From Bacteroides sp. (GTDB lineage: Bacteria; Bacteroidota; Bacteroidia; Bacteroidales; Muribaculaceae), in assembly GCA_014801985.1 (NCBI GenBank), contig JAAVDD010000015.1, forward strand, positions 4,975 to 56,411: DNA of 51,437 bases. The letters run 5' to 3'. Below are positions 17,919 to 25,929 of this stretch, piece after piece. The stretch's first letter is position 1. Every line of letters starts with the position of its first letter. Made by a program: the position numbers and the translations under genes. A model generated the notes under the pieces. It worked only from the letters and a program-made list of their open reading frames with translations. It did no database searches and was not told the origin of the DNA.

Positions 17919-19499
17919 ATGGAAACTCAGAATTATCCCATAGGAATACAAACTTTCTCCAAGATTATAGAGGGTGATTTCACTTACGTAGATAAGACAG
18001 CCATCCTGGGAACCCTTGTAAAGAGGGAGGGATATTATTTTCTGAGTCGTCCTCGTCGCTTTGGAAAGAGCCTGCTTCTCTCCACTTTCCATGCTTATTT
18101 TAATGGAGAGAGGGAACTGTTCAAGGGATTGGCGCTCGACAAAGCCGATGTAGACTGGACACCCAATCCTGTACTGCATTTTGATTTCAATAGTGCTGTG
18201 TTTGATCAGGAAGATGGTCTGCGTCTTTTACTGAATAAATTTTTATTGGAGTTTGAAACTACCTATGGCATCATCCCAGGTTCAGATTCGCGAGAAAACA
18301 TTCCTCAGCGTTTCCGGGATATCATACGCTTTGTATATGAAAAGACTCAGCGCAAAGTTGTGATTCTTATCGATGAATATGATAAACCATTGCTTGGGAT
18401 AGAAGAAAATAAGGAACTCTTTGAGAAGAACCAAAGTTTACTGAAAGGTTTCTTCGGAAATCTGAAGTCGATGGACCGATATATTCGTTTTGCATTCATC
18501 ACGGGAGTGGCACGATTTAACAAGGTGAGTATCTTCAGTGACCTTAATAATCTTAATGACATATCCATGACCGATGAGTTCGCCGATATTTGCGGTTGGA
18601 CAGAAAGGGAGTTGTGTGACACATTCATGCCCGGCATAGAGGCTTTGGCACGGAAGAGGAAAGAGTCTGTCGAAAAGACCATAGAATCCTTACGTGGGTA
18701 TTACGACGGATATCGTTTCACAAGCGAGGGGAGTCGCCTATATAACCCCTTCAGCGTATTGAATGCTCTATTTTCACTCAGAATACGTCCTTATTGGTTT
18801 GCTACAGGAACGCCTACTTTTTTGGTGAATCGCATCAAGAGTAATGGCATACTGCTGACCTCGCTGAATAATCAGTGGTGCCGCGAGGCTGAGCTACTGG
18901 AATGCGGCATGAATTCTCGTAATCCGGTTCCGCTCCTTTTTCAGACCGGCTACCTTACTATAATGGACTATGACGATGAGACAGGTAGATATAAACTGGG
19001 CTTCCCCAATTACGAGGTGGAGCATAGTTTCAACTATTATTTACTACGAGCTTATATCCCGGAGACAGAAGAGCCTGACAGTCCTTTCAGGATGGATCTA
19101 TTCCAGATGGATCTTGTTGAAGGAAGACCTGAGGGTTTCATGAATCGTCTTGCCACACTCCTCAAGCAGATGCCATACGAGAACCATAATGAGAAGAGCT
19201 ATCAGAATCTTGTATATCTCCTTTGTCGTCTGTCGGGAACGGAGGCTCAGCTTGAACATCATAGCTATATCGGGCGATCAGATATGGAGGTTCGCACACG
19301 CCGTTTTATCTATATTTTCGAGTTCAAGTATAACCGCAGTGTTGAGGAGGCAATGCTGCAGATTTACGACCGCGACTATGCCGGACGCTATGCCCTTGAT
19401 TCCCGCATTGTCTATCTAATAGGAGCTAATTTCTCAGACAAGGCTCCTAATCGCGGACTCACAGGATATAAGATTGAAAAAATTAAGAGGATTGAATAA
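17919..19499 (+). CDS. AAA-ATPase-like protein with C-terminal PD-(D/E)XK nuclease-like domain
   Basis: This 526-residue protein matches the AAA-ATPase_like plus PDDEXK_9 (DUF1703) family, which is greatly expanded in gut Bacteroidales. The N-terminal signature IGIQTFSKIIEGDFTYVDKT (9-28) is followed by Walker A RPRRFGKS (44-51) and Walker B VVILIDEYDKPLL (147-159). Near the C-terminus SDMEVRTRRFIYIFEFKYN supplies the D...ExK core of a nuclease-like fold. The role of the family is not settled; a defence or mobile-element link has been guessed, and no partner here supports either. It is a single gene with its own -7 box and a terminator shared with the convergent lipoprotein gene. Confidence 0.85.
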   Translation: METQNYPIGIQTFSKIIEGDFTYVDKTAILGTLVKREGYYFLSRPRRFGKSLLLSTFHAYFNGERELFKGLALDKADVDWTPNPVLHFDFNSAVFDQEDGLRLLLNKFLLEFETTYGIIPGSDSRENIPQRFRDIIRFVYEKTQRKVVILIDEYDKPLLGIEENKELFEKNQSLLKGFFGNLKSMDRYIRFAFITGVARFNKVSIFSDLNNLNDISMTDEFADICGWTERELCDTFMPGIEALARKRKESVEKTIESLRGYYDGYRFTSEGSRLYNPFSVLNALFSLRIRPYWFATGTPTFLVNRIKSNGILLTSLNNQWCREAELLECGMNSRNPVPLLFQTGYLTIMDYDDETGRYKLGFPNYEVEHSFNYYLLRAYIPETEEPDSPFRMDLFQMDLVEGRPEGFMNRLATLLKQMPYENHNEKSYQNLVYLLCRLSGTEAQLEHHSYIGRSDMEVRTRRFIYIFEFKYNRSVEEAMLQIYDRDYAGRYALDSRIVYLIGANFSDKAPNRGLTGYKIEKIKRIE

Positions 19500-19537
19500 A
19501 ACCTTCCATTATGATATCGTTTGAGGTGTAATAAAAT

Positions 19538-19577
19538 ATATAAGGGGAAGAGACATTTCCGACTCTTCCCCTTATAT
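19538..19577. terminator. Bidirectional terminator between the AAA/PDDEXK gene and the lipoprotein locus
   Basis: A perfect 15-bp stem (19538-19552 with 19563-19577), containing AAGGGGAAGAG and CTCTTCCCCTT, with a 10-base loop. It is followed by ATTTTTAG on the plus strand and TATTTTATT on the minus strand. It can end both convergent units. Confidence 0.8.
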
Positions 19578-19619
19578 ATTTTTAGATTAGATTGATGGAT
19601 CTATTTTTTAGTTTAAGGT

Positions 19620-20207
19620 TCACAACCTTCCTCCTTCTCCAAAGATAGGACGCGGGACAATAAAGTTAAGACCGAAATCGATATTCGAACCATCGGTGAC
19701 ACGAGCCTCTCCATTGGAATCTACTTCTCCTGCAAGAGTAAGCGATGTAACGTAAAAGTCGACAAGTCTATTTGATGGAACAGTGAAAGAATGCTGAGAG
19801 TTTTCAGATTTATATGAGAATACATCACCGTTATTCAGGCAGGTTACGGTAGTAGTTGTTTGATAGCCCACCTTATAGTTACCCTCCGGAATATCAGACT
19901 TCGCATCGAACTCAAACATCACCCCGGCTTTATCGGGAATTGAGGAGCCTTTGAATGTCCATGAGTTTTTCTCTTTTGTGATGGTTTCCTCAGTCAGGGT
20001 GCCGTCAGGAGAAAGCACGTATGCCTTTACATCGGCAGTTTTAACGAGATCGGCGGAAAAATCAGCCGTAAAAGTGTACTCGGTAGTGAACTTGTCTTCC
20101 ACCTTGGGTGTGTCATCATCGTCACCGCAAGCGGTGAATGTGAAGAGAGCTGCAGCAAAGAGCACACTCAGCATCAGTTTTGAAAAGATTCTCTTTCTCA
20201 TTGTCAT
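19620..20207 (-). CDS. Small lipoprotein with acidic export signal, unknown function
   Basis: This 195-residue lipoprotein starts MTMRKRIF; the second ATG, six bases downstream, is equally possible. The lipobox FTFTAC leads to Cys27, followed by GDDDD, the acidic pattern that in Bacteroidetes directs lipoproteins to the cell surface. The mature part is beta-rich (EYTFTADFSADLVKTADVKAY and similar) and may be one or two Ig-like sandwiches. The protein ends FIVPRPIFGEGGRL. I recognise no family. It is the last gene of the lipoprotein series and lies 89 bp after the 314-residue gene, so cotranscription is likely but not proven. Confidence 0.7.
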   Translation of the reverse strand: MTMRKRIFSKLMLSVLFAAALFTFTACGDDDDTPKVEDKFTTEYTFTADFSADLVKTADVKAYVLSPDGTLTEETITKEKNSWTFKGSSIPDKAGVMFEFDAKSDIPEGNYKVGYQTTTTVTCLNNGDVFSYKSENSQHSFTVPSNRLVDFYVTSLTLAGEVDSNGEARVTDGSNIDFGLNFIVPRPIFGEGGRL

Positions 20208-20261
20208 ATAATTTAGTGAAATTATTTAATGCGGCGAAGCGCCGTAATATACATTGTAAAA

Positions 20262-20275
20262 TAAGTAGCTACTTA
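20262..20275. repeat. Palindrome TAAGTAGCTACTTA between lipoprotein genes
   Basis: A perfect 14-bp palindrome in the spacer upstream of the 195-residue lipoprotein gene. Its core AGTAGCTACT is repeated exactly at 23805-23814 and with one change at 23624-23633 and 14815-14835. Confidence 0.7.
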
Positions 20276-20296
20276 ATTAGAAAAGTTGAAAATAAA

Positions 20297-21241
20297 TTAC
20301 TCTATGATTGTACCGAAATATTCCACGTACATCCCGCTGAATTTGTATTTTTTATTTACAAATTTCTCCTCATGTCCCGTTTTCAATTGTATGGCATAAT
20401 CACTCACCCATAAAACCCAATAACACCAATGATCAAACCAAACAAAACCATCGTCGTTATTTTCAAACACATGAGAATAGCCGGCATTTATAAAATTGTT
20501 TTTATGGAGGTTCCAATTGTCTCCGCCAACAATTTTCTGAACAGCACGCCCTTCGCTCTTGGATGCCATTTCTGAAAGCGCCTTCCCTCCCGGCGGGCCA
20601 AAAATATAGCTGTCAAAAGCTACCATTATTCCCATCTGACCGTTGGAAGCTTCTTTAATACATACAAAATCATACCACTCTCCTTCATGCTTCTTACGCA
20701 AAATCTCTCCTATACTTAGAGCCGACAGATCATTATCGGGCCATGCAGTCGTTTTTATAAAGTTAATTTTTGAAACGCCGACGATTGAAGCTCCGTCATT
20801 GAAAGTTATAGTGGCTAATGTCTTACCATCCTCAGCGTTTGCTGTCATAAATTTAACTTCTCCCTGCGAGTCATTTTTTGTGCCTGTCGGATAAAAAAGA
20901 ATATCATTTCCTTCGTTAACTATTTTCGCATTGTCAGGCATCCAATTCATAAACATCTCACGCGCCTCCTCAGTATTCTCCACTCCAATAAACAATTCTG
21001 TCGGATCACTGCTGAATTCTTCTAAAGGTACTCCATTCCTTCGTTCAGTAAGCGCTCCCTCACTGTCAACACCCACGATGAAGCTTTCAAAGTAGGCAAG
21101 TTGGTTTTCATATCCGGTTTCACTTCCTGTGGATTCCTGCGGTTCATCGTTATCCGAACAGGAGGTTTGTAATATGATGATTAAGAGGCTGAACATCATA
21201 TATACAGCAGTTTTTATCTTAACCATAAAATACTGTTTCAT
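20297..21241 (-). CDS. Lipoprotein of unknown function in the legumain-like locus
   Basis: This 314-residue protein has a hydrophobic signal and lipobox (LQTSC, Cys28) followed by SDNDEP, an acidic surface-export pattern. The mature part shows no family I know. A Trp/Tyr-rich stretch near the C-terminus (FVWFDHWCYWVLWVSDYAI, about 266-284) contains a single internal cysteine. The ATG at 21241 is 5 bp after the stop of the 784-residue gene, so the two are translated from one mRNA. A second possible start (MVKIKTAVY) lies 15 bases downstream. The tight pairing suggests that the 784- and 314-residue lipoproteins act together on the cell surface. Confidence 0.75.
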   Translation of the reverse strand: MKQYFMVKIKTAVYMMFSLLIIILQTSCSDNDEPQESTGSETGYENQLAYFESFIVGVDSEGALTERRNGVPLEEFSSDPTELFIGVENTEEAREMFMNWMPDNAKIVNEGNDILFYPTGTKNDSQGEVKFMTANAEDGKTLATITFNDGASIVGVSKINFIKTTAWPDNDLSALSIGEILRKKHEGEWYDFVCIKEASNGQMGIMVAFDSYIFGPPGGKALSEMASKSEGRAVQKIVGGDNWNLHKNNFINAGYSHVFENNDDGFVWFDHWCYWVLWVSDYAIQLKTGHEEKFVNKKYKFSGMYVEYFGTIIE

Positions 21242-21246
21242 TTGTG

Positions 21247-23601
21247 TTATTTGTTTAGGATTGTTTTTAGAATTTTCATATTTTTCTCAAGATAGTCGGG
21301 CAACATGAGTTGGGTTACCGGAACAGATGACTTGTTGTATAACGCCCCTATAGATTCTGCGTTTTTGCTTTTCTGCACACAATTGGCCAACTCATTATAT
21401 TTGTTATCAAGATCTTTTCCTGAGATTTCGACTATCCTTGGTATGTATCGGCGGCTGAATACGTATGTTGAGCCATTAGCCCTGAATGTTATGGTGACAC
21501 ACACCACAAGGTCGGGCATACTGATGTCATATACCATCCTGTTTTGTTCGTCTGTTGGGAAATATATTTGAGGATCGGGCATAAATGCCATATTATTATC
21601 CTGATTCTCAATATATCCGTAATAATATTGTATATGGTCATCCTTATCTGTCTGCGACACCAATTGTTGGTCGTTCCCTCCGAAATATTCAGAAGAAAAT
21701 GTATTTTGATCGTATAAATGAAGTTGCATTTTCCATTGAGACTTGGTGGAATAGGCAGTGGTTCCAACGGCATACTTGGTATGGTCAAGTATGTGGACAT
21801 AAGCCGGCTTAGATGCGTTTACAAACGAACGGAAATTGTCGGTATGCCCCCATTGTTGTTTGGGATACACTCCATAATAGGCATCAATATCCACATCAGT
21901 CACATCTCCGAAAGCTTCTGTGTTCAAATTGAGTTTAAGACTCGTGGGATCAAGAAATGTGATCATGCGTAACTGTAAATCCGTTGTTTGGGCACCGGTG
22001 TCGTATTCATGTTCTCCTTTATGATATAAGCTGAGGCCTCGTCGTGCCACACCCAGACAATGGTCTCCTACAACATATACAACCGGACTTTCCTGTAAAC
22101 CCCCTACCCCTTCTCCGAGATGAGATGTGGAGGTAGACAAAAAGCTGCTTTTGTTGAATTGCAATGGCGGTATGGAGTTAGCTTGGTTCTGAGTCATGTT
22201 TCCATCAAGATTTATTGTTCCTGTCAGACTCATGTCAATTTTCCCTCTGGTGTATGTTGTCGACTTATCGTCGTAGAACGCATCGAAGATTTGAGTGCCT
22301 ATATCTATTATGGATGAGATCGTAGATAGAACGCCCGAAACTGTCGCACGAGAGGAGGGAGAGTTCTTTTTATCGCCATCTCCCTTTTTATCATTGCTTT
22401 TTTGAAGTTTCTTTTCAATCGTACTGGCAAATGAACTGAGACCTTTAGCAGCTTTTCCCCCTGTCTTTATAGCATTGACGATTGTCCCGACACGCCCGGT
22501 AGTAGTTGTTTTATAGGGTTCGTCATATTCTCCGGACATGTTTGCTTCCAGCATACCGTTCAACTTTATTGCTGCATCCGACCATGTATAGCAATTAATA
22601 TTCATGCCGGTTTTGTTAGAGCTGTTTAAGAAGTCGGAAGAATTAAATCCCGACATATCTATGTCAAATGCAGTCCATCCGACCTTTAGTGTGGAAGATT
22701 TCGATGTGGTATAAGGTATACAGTAGGTCACAAAGCCTCTTGGAGCATTGTTCCCAACAGCTTGAGCTCCTTTATCTTTATCAATCTTAGCTCCAACCGG
22801 AATGGCATATTGAAGTGAATTGTAATATGGAGTATGTATGTCATCACTCCTCGTGGATCCCATTCCAACTTCAAACAAAACATCAGATCCTGATCCTCCT
22901 GTATCTTCAAGATAATAGAACACTCTCAGGATGCCCAGAAATCTATTGTACAATCCAAAATAGTTTGCATTTGCAAGCATAGGGGTGTTAAGCATACAGA
23001 ATGCCATTTCCCAACCATCTTCTTTCTTTACATCAGAGATTATCTCTTCGGGAATTGTTGTAAAAGTGGCGTCAGCCCATGGAGTCGACACCTCCTTTGA
23101 TACCGGACTTGATCCCTTTGAATCCGACAGAATCCACACTGATTTCTGTTCTTCCCAATCAGTCAGAAAGGCATCATTCTTGTCGGAATCATTATCATCA
23201 TTTACAACAAAGAGGGGTTGAGAAATCGTGAGTTCCACAATATTCCCATCTTTCATGGTGATAGTTGATTTAGCATTTGCTCGTGCTTCATTAGGTTCAC
23301 TTCCTGAATGCGTCAATTTTAAAACAGGATTTCCCTGTTCTGTTGTGCCGTCTTGCTCTACATTGCACCATGATGGCACGCCAATTATAGAAAGTACCTC
23401 GCTTTTCAGACTGTCAAGCACCAACTTGGTGGTTCCGCTTTCATTGGGAATAATTCTGAAATACTGATAAGTCCGCGGCCGCTCGGATAATGTGTTATCG
23501 AAATTATTATCTGAACAAGCAACAATTCCGATAAGAAAAACAGCGGGCATCGCAATCAAACTACCAAATTTTGAGAGTTTCGATGTTACTTTAGTTTTCA
23601 T
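21247..23601 (-). CDS. Large lipoprotein with BACON-like N-terminal domain, unknown function
   Basis: This 784-residue protein has a lipobox (IGIVAC, Cys29) followed by SDNNFD. Residues about 45-130 resemble a BACON/Ig-like domain (LSIIGVPSWCNVEQDG, later NIVELTISQPLFVV). The middle (about 370-430) is Lys/Ser-rich with a helical segment, and the remainder is beta-rich with many Tyr and Asn residues. No catalytic motif is visible. It shares an operon with the 314-residue lipoprotein 5 bp downstream. A 219-bp spacer without an obvious promoter separates it from the legumain-like gene upstream, so read-through from that gene is plausible. Base composition is AT-rich compared with the his genes. 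It is a candidate scaffold or substrate of the peptidase (inference). Confidence 0.75.
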   Translation of the reverse strand: MKTKVTSKLSKFGSLIAMPAVFLIGIVACSDNNFDNTLSERPRTYQYFRIIPNESGTTKLVLDSLKSEVLSIIGVPSWCNVEQDGTTEQGNPVLKLTHSGSEPNEARANAKSTITMKDGNIVELTISQPLFVVNDDNDSDKNDAFLTDWEEQKSVWILSDSKGSSPVSKEVSTPWADATFTTIPEEIISDVKKEDGWEMAFCMLNTPMLANANYFGLYNRFLGILRVFYYLEDTGGSGSDVLFEVGMGSTRSDDIHTPYYNSLQYAIPVGAKIDKDKGAQAVGNNAPRGFVTYCIPYTTSKSSTLKVGWTAFDIDMSGFNSSDFLNSSNKTGMNINCYTWSDAAIKLNGMLEANMSGEYDEPYKTTTTGRVGTIVNAIKTGGKAAKGLSSFASTIEKKLQKSNDKKGDGDKKNSPSSRATVSGVLSTISSIIDIGTQIFDAFYDDKSTTYTRGKIDMSLTGTINLDGNMTQNQANSIPPLQFNKSSFLSTSTSHLGEGVGGLQESPVVYVVGDHCLGVARRGLSLYHKGEHEYDTGAQTTDLQLRMITFLDPTSLKLNLNTEAFGDVTDVDIDAYYGVYPKQQWGHTDNFRSFVNASKPAYVHILDHTKYAVGTTAYSTKSQWKMQLHLYDQNTFSSEYFGGNDQQLVSQTDKDDHIQYYYGYIENQDNNMAFMPDPQIYFPTDEQNRMVYDISMPDLVVCVTITFRANGSTYVFSRRYIPRIVEISGKDLDNKYNELANCVQKSKNAESIGALYNKSSVPVTQLMLPDYLEKNMKILKTILNK

Positions 23602-23820
23602 ATGCCTGATAGTTAATTTAATAAGTAGCTGCTATGAATTAATGAACAGATAAAACGCAGTTAATTTTGAGCATATTAGTTCGCGGAGTGAAGGGGCATA
23701 GCGGGCTATGCGACTGAACGACAAGGGTTAAGATGCCAAAAGAAACAAGTTTTAGCGTTCAATATCTTTCAACTACTTTGTAAAAAATATATCGATTAAT
23801 TTTTAGTAGCTACTTATTCA
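23602..23820. other. Spacer with two palindromic elements and a conserved-looking hairpin block
   Basis: AGTAGCTGCT lies at 23624-23633 and AGTAGCTACT at 23805-23814, one near each end. Between them a GC-richer block (about 23680-23740) contains the hairpin GCATAG-CGGG-CTATGC and the pair GGGCAT / ATGCC. I see no open frame with gene-like features and no TAnnTTTG box on the minus strand. It may be a small mobile remnant or an RNA-level element between the legumain-like gene and the 784-residue lipoprotein gene. Confidence 0.5.
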
Positions 23821-25929
23821 TTACGGGTTTATAAATTCATCCATTGAAGAATTATAAAGATTTCCATAGTTCTCAGCGTTGTAGACCATCACATGGCTTC
23901 CGACAGTATTGATGAATAGACGGTTGTAGAGGTCGCGCATTGAGATTACGGATTTACTTGTAAGGTTTTCAAGAAGAGTGGATGTGAAACGATTACTCAT
24001 CCATATCCCCAACTCGGTATTGAACACATCTGCCTTGGAAGACTCGTTGGGATTGGCCGCTGTATAGAATATCATGCCGGGAAAACCGATGCATTGCTGG
24101 AATACGCTTCCGGAATAACACGTCTCGACAAACATAGCCAACTTTCTGTAGCCATTGCGCTCATAGAGACGCGACAAGGCTGCCTGCATCTGTGGTCCGG
24201 TCACTCCCATTGCCGACTGATCCCAGCATAATGCACCCGGAGTGCCATGTCCGCTCCAGAAGAGGAATATATTGGTATGCTCATCGCCGCTAAGTACGAT
24301 AGGGGTGGAGGTGGTCACATTCCCCGACAGGATATTGCAGAAATCCTCCCCATTAATATCCTTAAGCATATAATCAATCTCCACATCATGATAAAGATTT
24401 TCACCTCCCGGAGCAACCCGTATCTCCCCTTGGTAAGGATTGGATGAATTGCCTGCTATATCATCAGCAAGTATTAGGATTATATTATCGTCAGTATAGC
24501 CGTGTTCCTTGAGCAGCTGATACATTGCCAGCACATCTGCCTGATGGCGATAGTTGGCCCATCCTGATGACGCTGCCACCAGCAAAGCCTGATTCCCTTT
24601 AAGCGGGGCGTATGAGATTGAGGATCCGGTGGTGAAGTCCTGCATCTGCGTAGCCTTCCAGTTCCATCCTGCAAGAGTGGCATCGGTGCGGTTGCCTCCG
24701 TCAGCAGTATTATAGTCAAGGATTATATAGTGACCGTCATATACCTTATAATTATAGTATATGGTAGAAAGCACGTTGGTATAAATCTTACTGTCGAAAT
24801 TGAGCCATCCGGAAGCACCCCTTACGTATGGTTCCCCACCATTGCCGAGGGCATTGACCACATTTCTCATATCCTCTCCCATCCAAGAACCCATATTGAA
24901 GTCGTGACCGTCTACTATCTTTCGGAGTGAATTACGAAGGGTAATGTCGGGATGTAATTCCTGATACCATGCCGCGTATGCTATGAGCATTCCTGCATCA
25001 TAAAGTTGGGCGCTCCCTACAGTCGGGTCATCTCCGAAGAATGTCTTATAGGAGACTTCGAATCCCGACTCCGGATCAGCTCCGAAACAGACACCCTCTA
25101 TCCCTTCCGCTTTCTGACCTAACAGGCGGATAACATCTGATCCATAGCCCATGTCAGAAAAGAGTAGGCGAGGAGTGGGATTGGAAGTCGAATTAAACAC
25201 ATCAACCACAGTGGCAATATCGTCGACATGGCTCGGAGCACAGATCACATAATCAGCTCCACTTGCAGCGGCTCCAACGGCAGCCTCGGAAATATCGGAA
25301 CCGGAGTAGAGATTAAGGCCTTTAACAGTCAATCCCAATTCATGAGCCTGAAACGCGAACCAATCCACAAAAGTCTTGCCATATGAATCAGATTCATTGG
25401 CAATCAATGCCACAGACTTGCCTCCATAATTCACCACCTTGCTGAGAAGCACCTCCGACTGTGTGACATCGGTCTCGGTCATTGCCCAGAGATTACCCGT
25501 GGATGCAAATGCGCGGACAAGTTCTTCAGTAGTGGCAAGGGTGAAGAATGTGATGTCTGACCGACATAGAGAGGTGGCGAGGGTCTTGGCATTATCCGAA
25601 TACAGACCCCCGATTACAGCATACACATCCTCGCGTTCTGCAAGCGATTCGGAAAGTTGTTCCAAATTTTCCGAATCCTCCGCATGATATTCAATCTTCA
25701 GTTTCACCATTCTATCCTGACTTGAAAATGCCCTATCCATATTGTGATCCAGCAGATTGAAGATTCTTTTCCAATGCGTATCCAAGCCATTCCCCATCGG
25801 AAGAACCACTACAACGGTTTTTTCCACTACCGGCTTCTCTACTATCGGATCACTACTATTGTCGGAGCCACAGCTCCAGATAACCAAGGCAAGAAGCGTA
25901 ACCAGTAATATTTTTACACTCTGTTTCAT
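23821..25929 (-). CDS. Lipoprotein fusing a type I periplasmic-binding fold to a legumain-like C13 cysteine peptidase
   Basis: This 702-residue lipoprotein has lipobox LVIWSC (Cys20). Residues about 36-400 form a Leu/Ile/Val-receptor-type binding fold (VIGGLYSDNAKTLATSL near 105, VALIANESDSYGKTFVDWF near 173, LFSDMGYGSD near 256). Residues about 447-690 match family C13: GWANYRHQADVLAMYQLLKE (456-475), FLFWSGHG (555-562), VETCYSGS (601-608), TAANPNESS (623-631) and SHVMVY (678-683). By alignment to human legumain the triad is Asn459, His561 and Cys604. Arg461, His462 and Glu602 fit S1-pocket residues that bind Asn. The His-Cys spacing is 43 here and 41 in legumain. Legumains cut, and some ligate, after Asn or Asp. 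The first four bases overlap the upstream binding-protein gene (ATGA). Confidence 0.88.
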   Translation of the reverse strand: MKQSVKILLVTLLALVIWSCGSDNSSDPIVEKPVVEKTVVVVLPMGNGLDTHWKRIFNLLDHNMDRAFSSQDRMVKLKIEYHAEDSENLEQLSESLAEREDVYAVIGGLYSDNAKTLATSLCRSDITFFTLATTEELVRAFASTGNLWAMTETDVTQSEVLLSKVVNYGGKSVALIANESDSYGKTFVDWFAFQAHELGLTVKGLNLYSGSDISEAAVGAAASGADYVICAPSHVDDIATVVDVFNSTSNPTPRLLFSDMGYGSDVIRLLGQKAEGIEGVCFGADPESGFEVSYKTFFGDDPTVGSAQLYDAGMLIAYAAWYQELHPDITLRNSLRKIVDGHDFNMGSWMGEDMRNVVNALGNGGEPYVRGASGWLNFDSKIYTNVLSTIYYNYKVYDGHYIILDYNTADGGNRTDATLAGWNWKATQMQDFTTGSSISYAPLKGNQALLVAASSGWANYRHQADVLAMYQLLKEHGYTDDNIILILADDIAGNSSNPYQGEIRVAPGGENLYHDVEIDYMLKDINGEDFCNILSGNVTTSTPIVLSGDEHTNIFLFWSGHGTPGALCWDQSAMGVTGPQMQAALSRLYERNGYRKLAMFVETCYSGSVFQQCIGFPGMIFYTAANPNESSKADVFNTELGIWMSNRFTSTLLENLTSKSVISMRDLYNRLFINTVGSHVMVYNAENYGNLYNSSMDEFINP

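Noticed and set aside
17919..19499. Insertion sequence or transposase
   Set aside because: The protein has Walker A/B and PD-(D/E)XK features of the DUF1703 family, and no terminal inverted repeats or target duplications are visible around it.
23821..25929. Caspase/metacaspase (C14) or clostripain (C11) assignment for the peptidase
   Set aside because: The surrounding blocks (NYRHQAD, TAANP.ESS, SHVM.Y) match C13 legumain specifically; the shared clan CD His-Gly and Cys features alone would not separate them.
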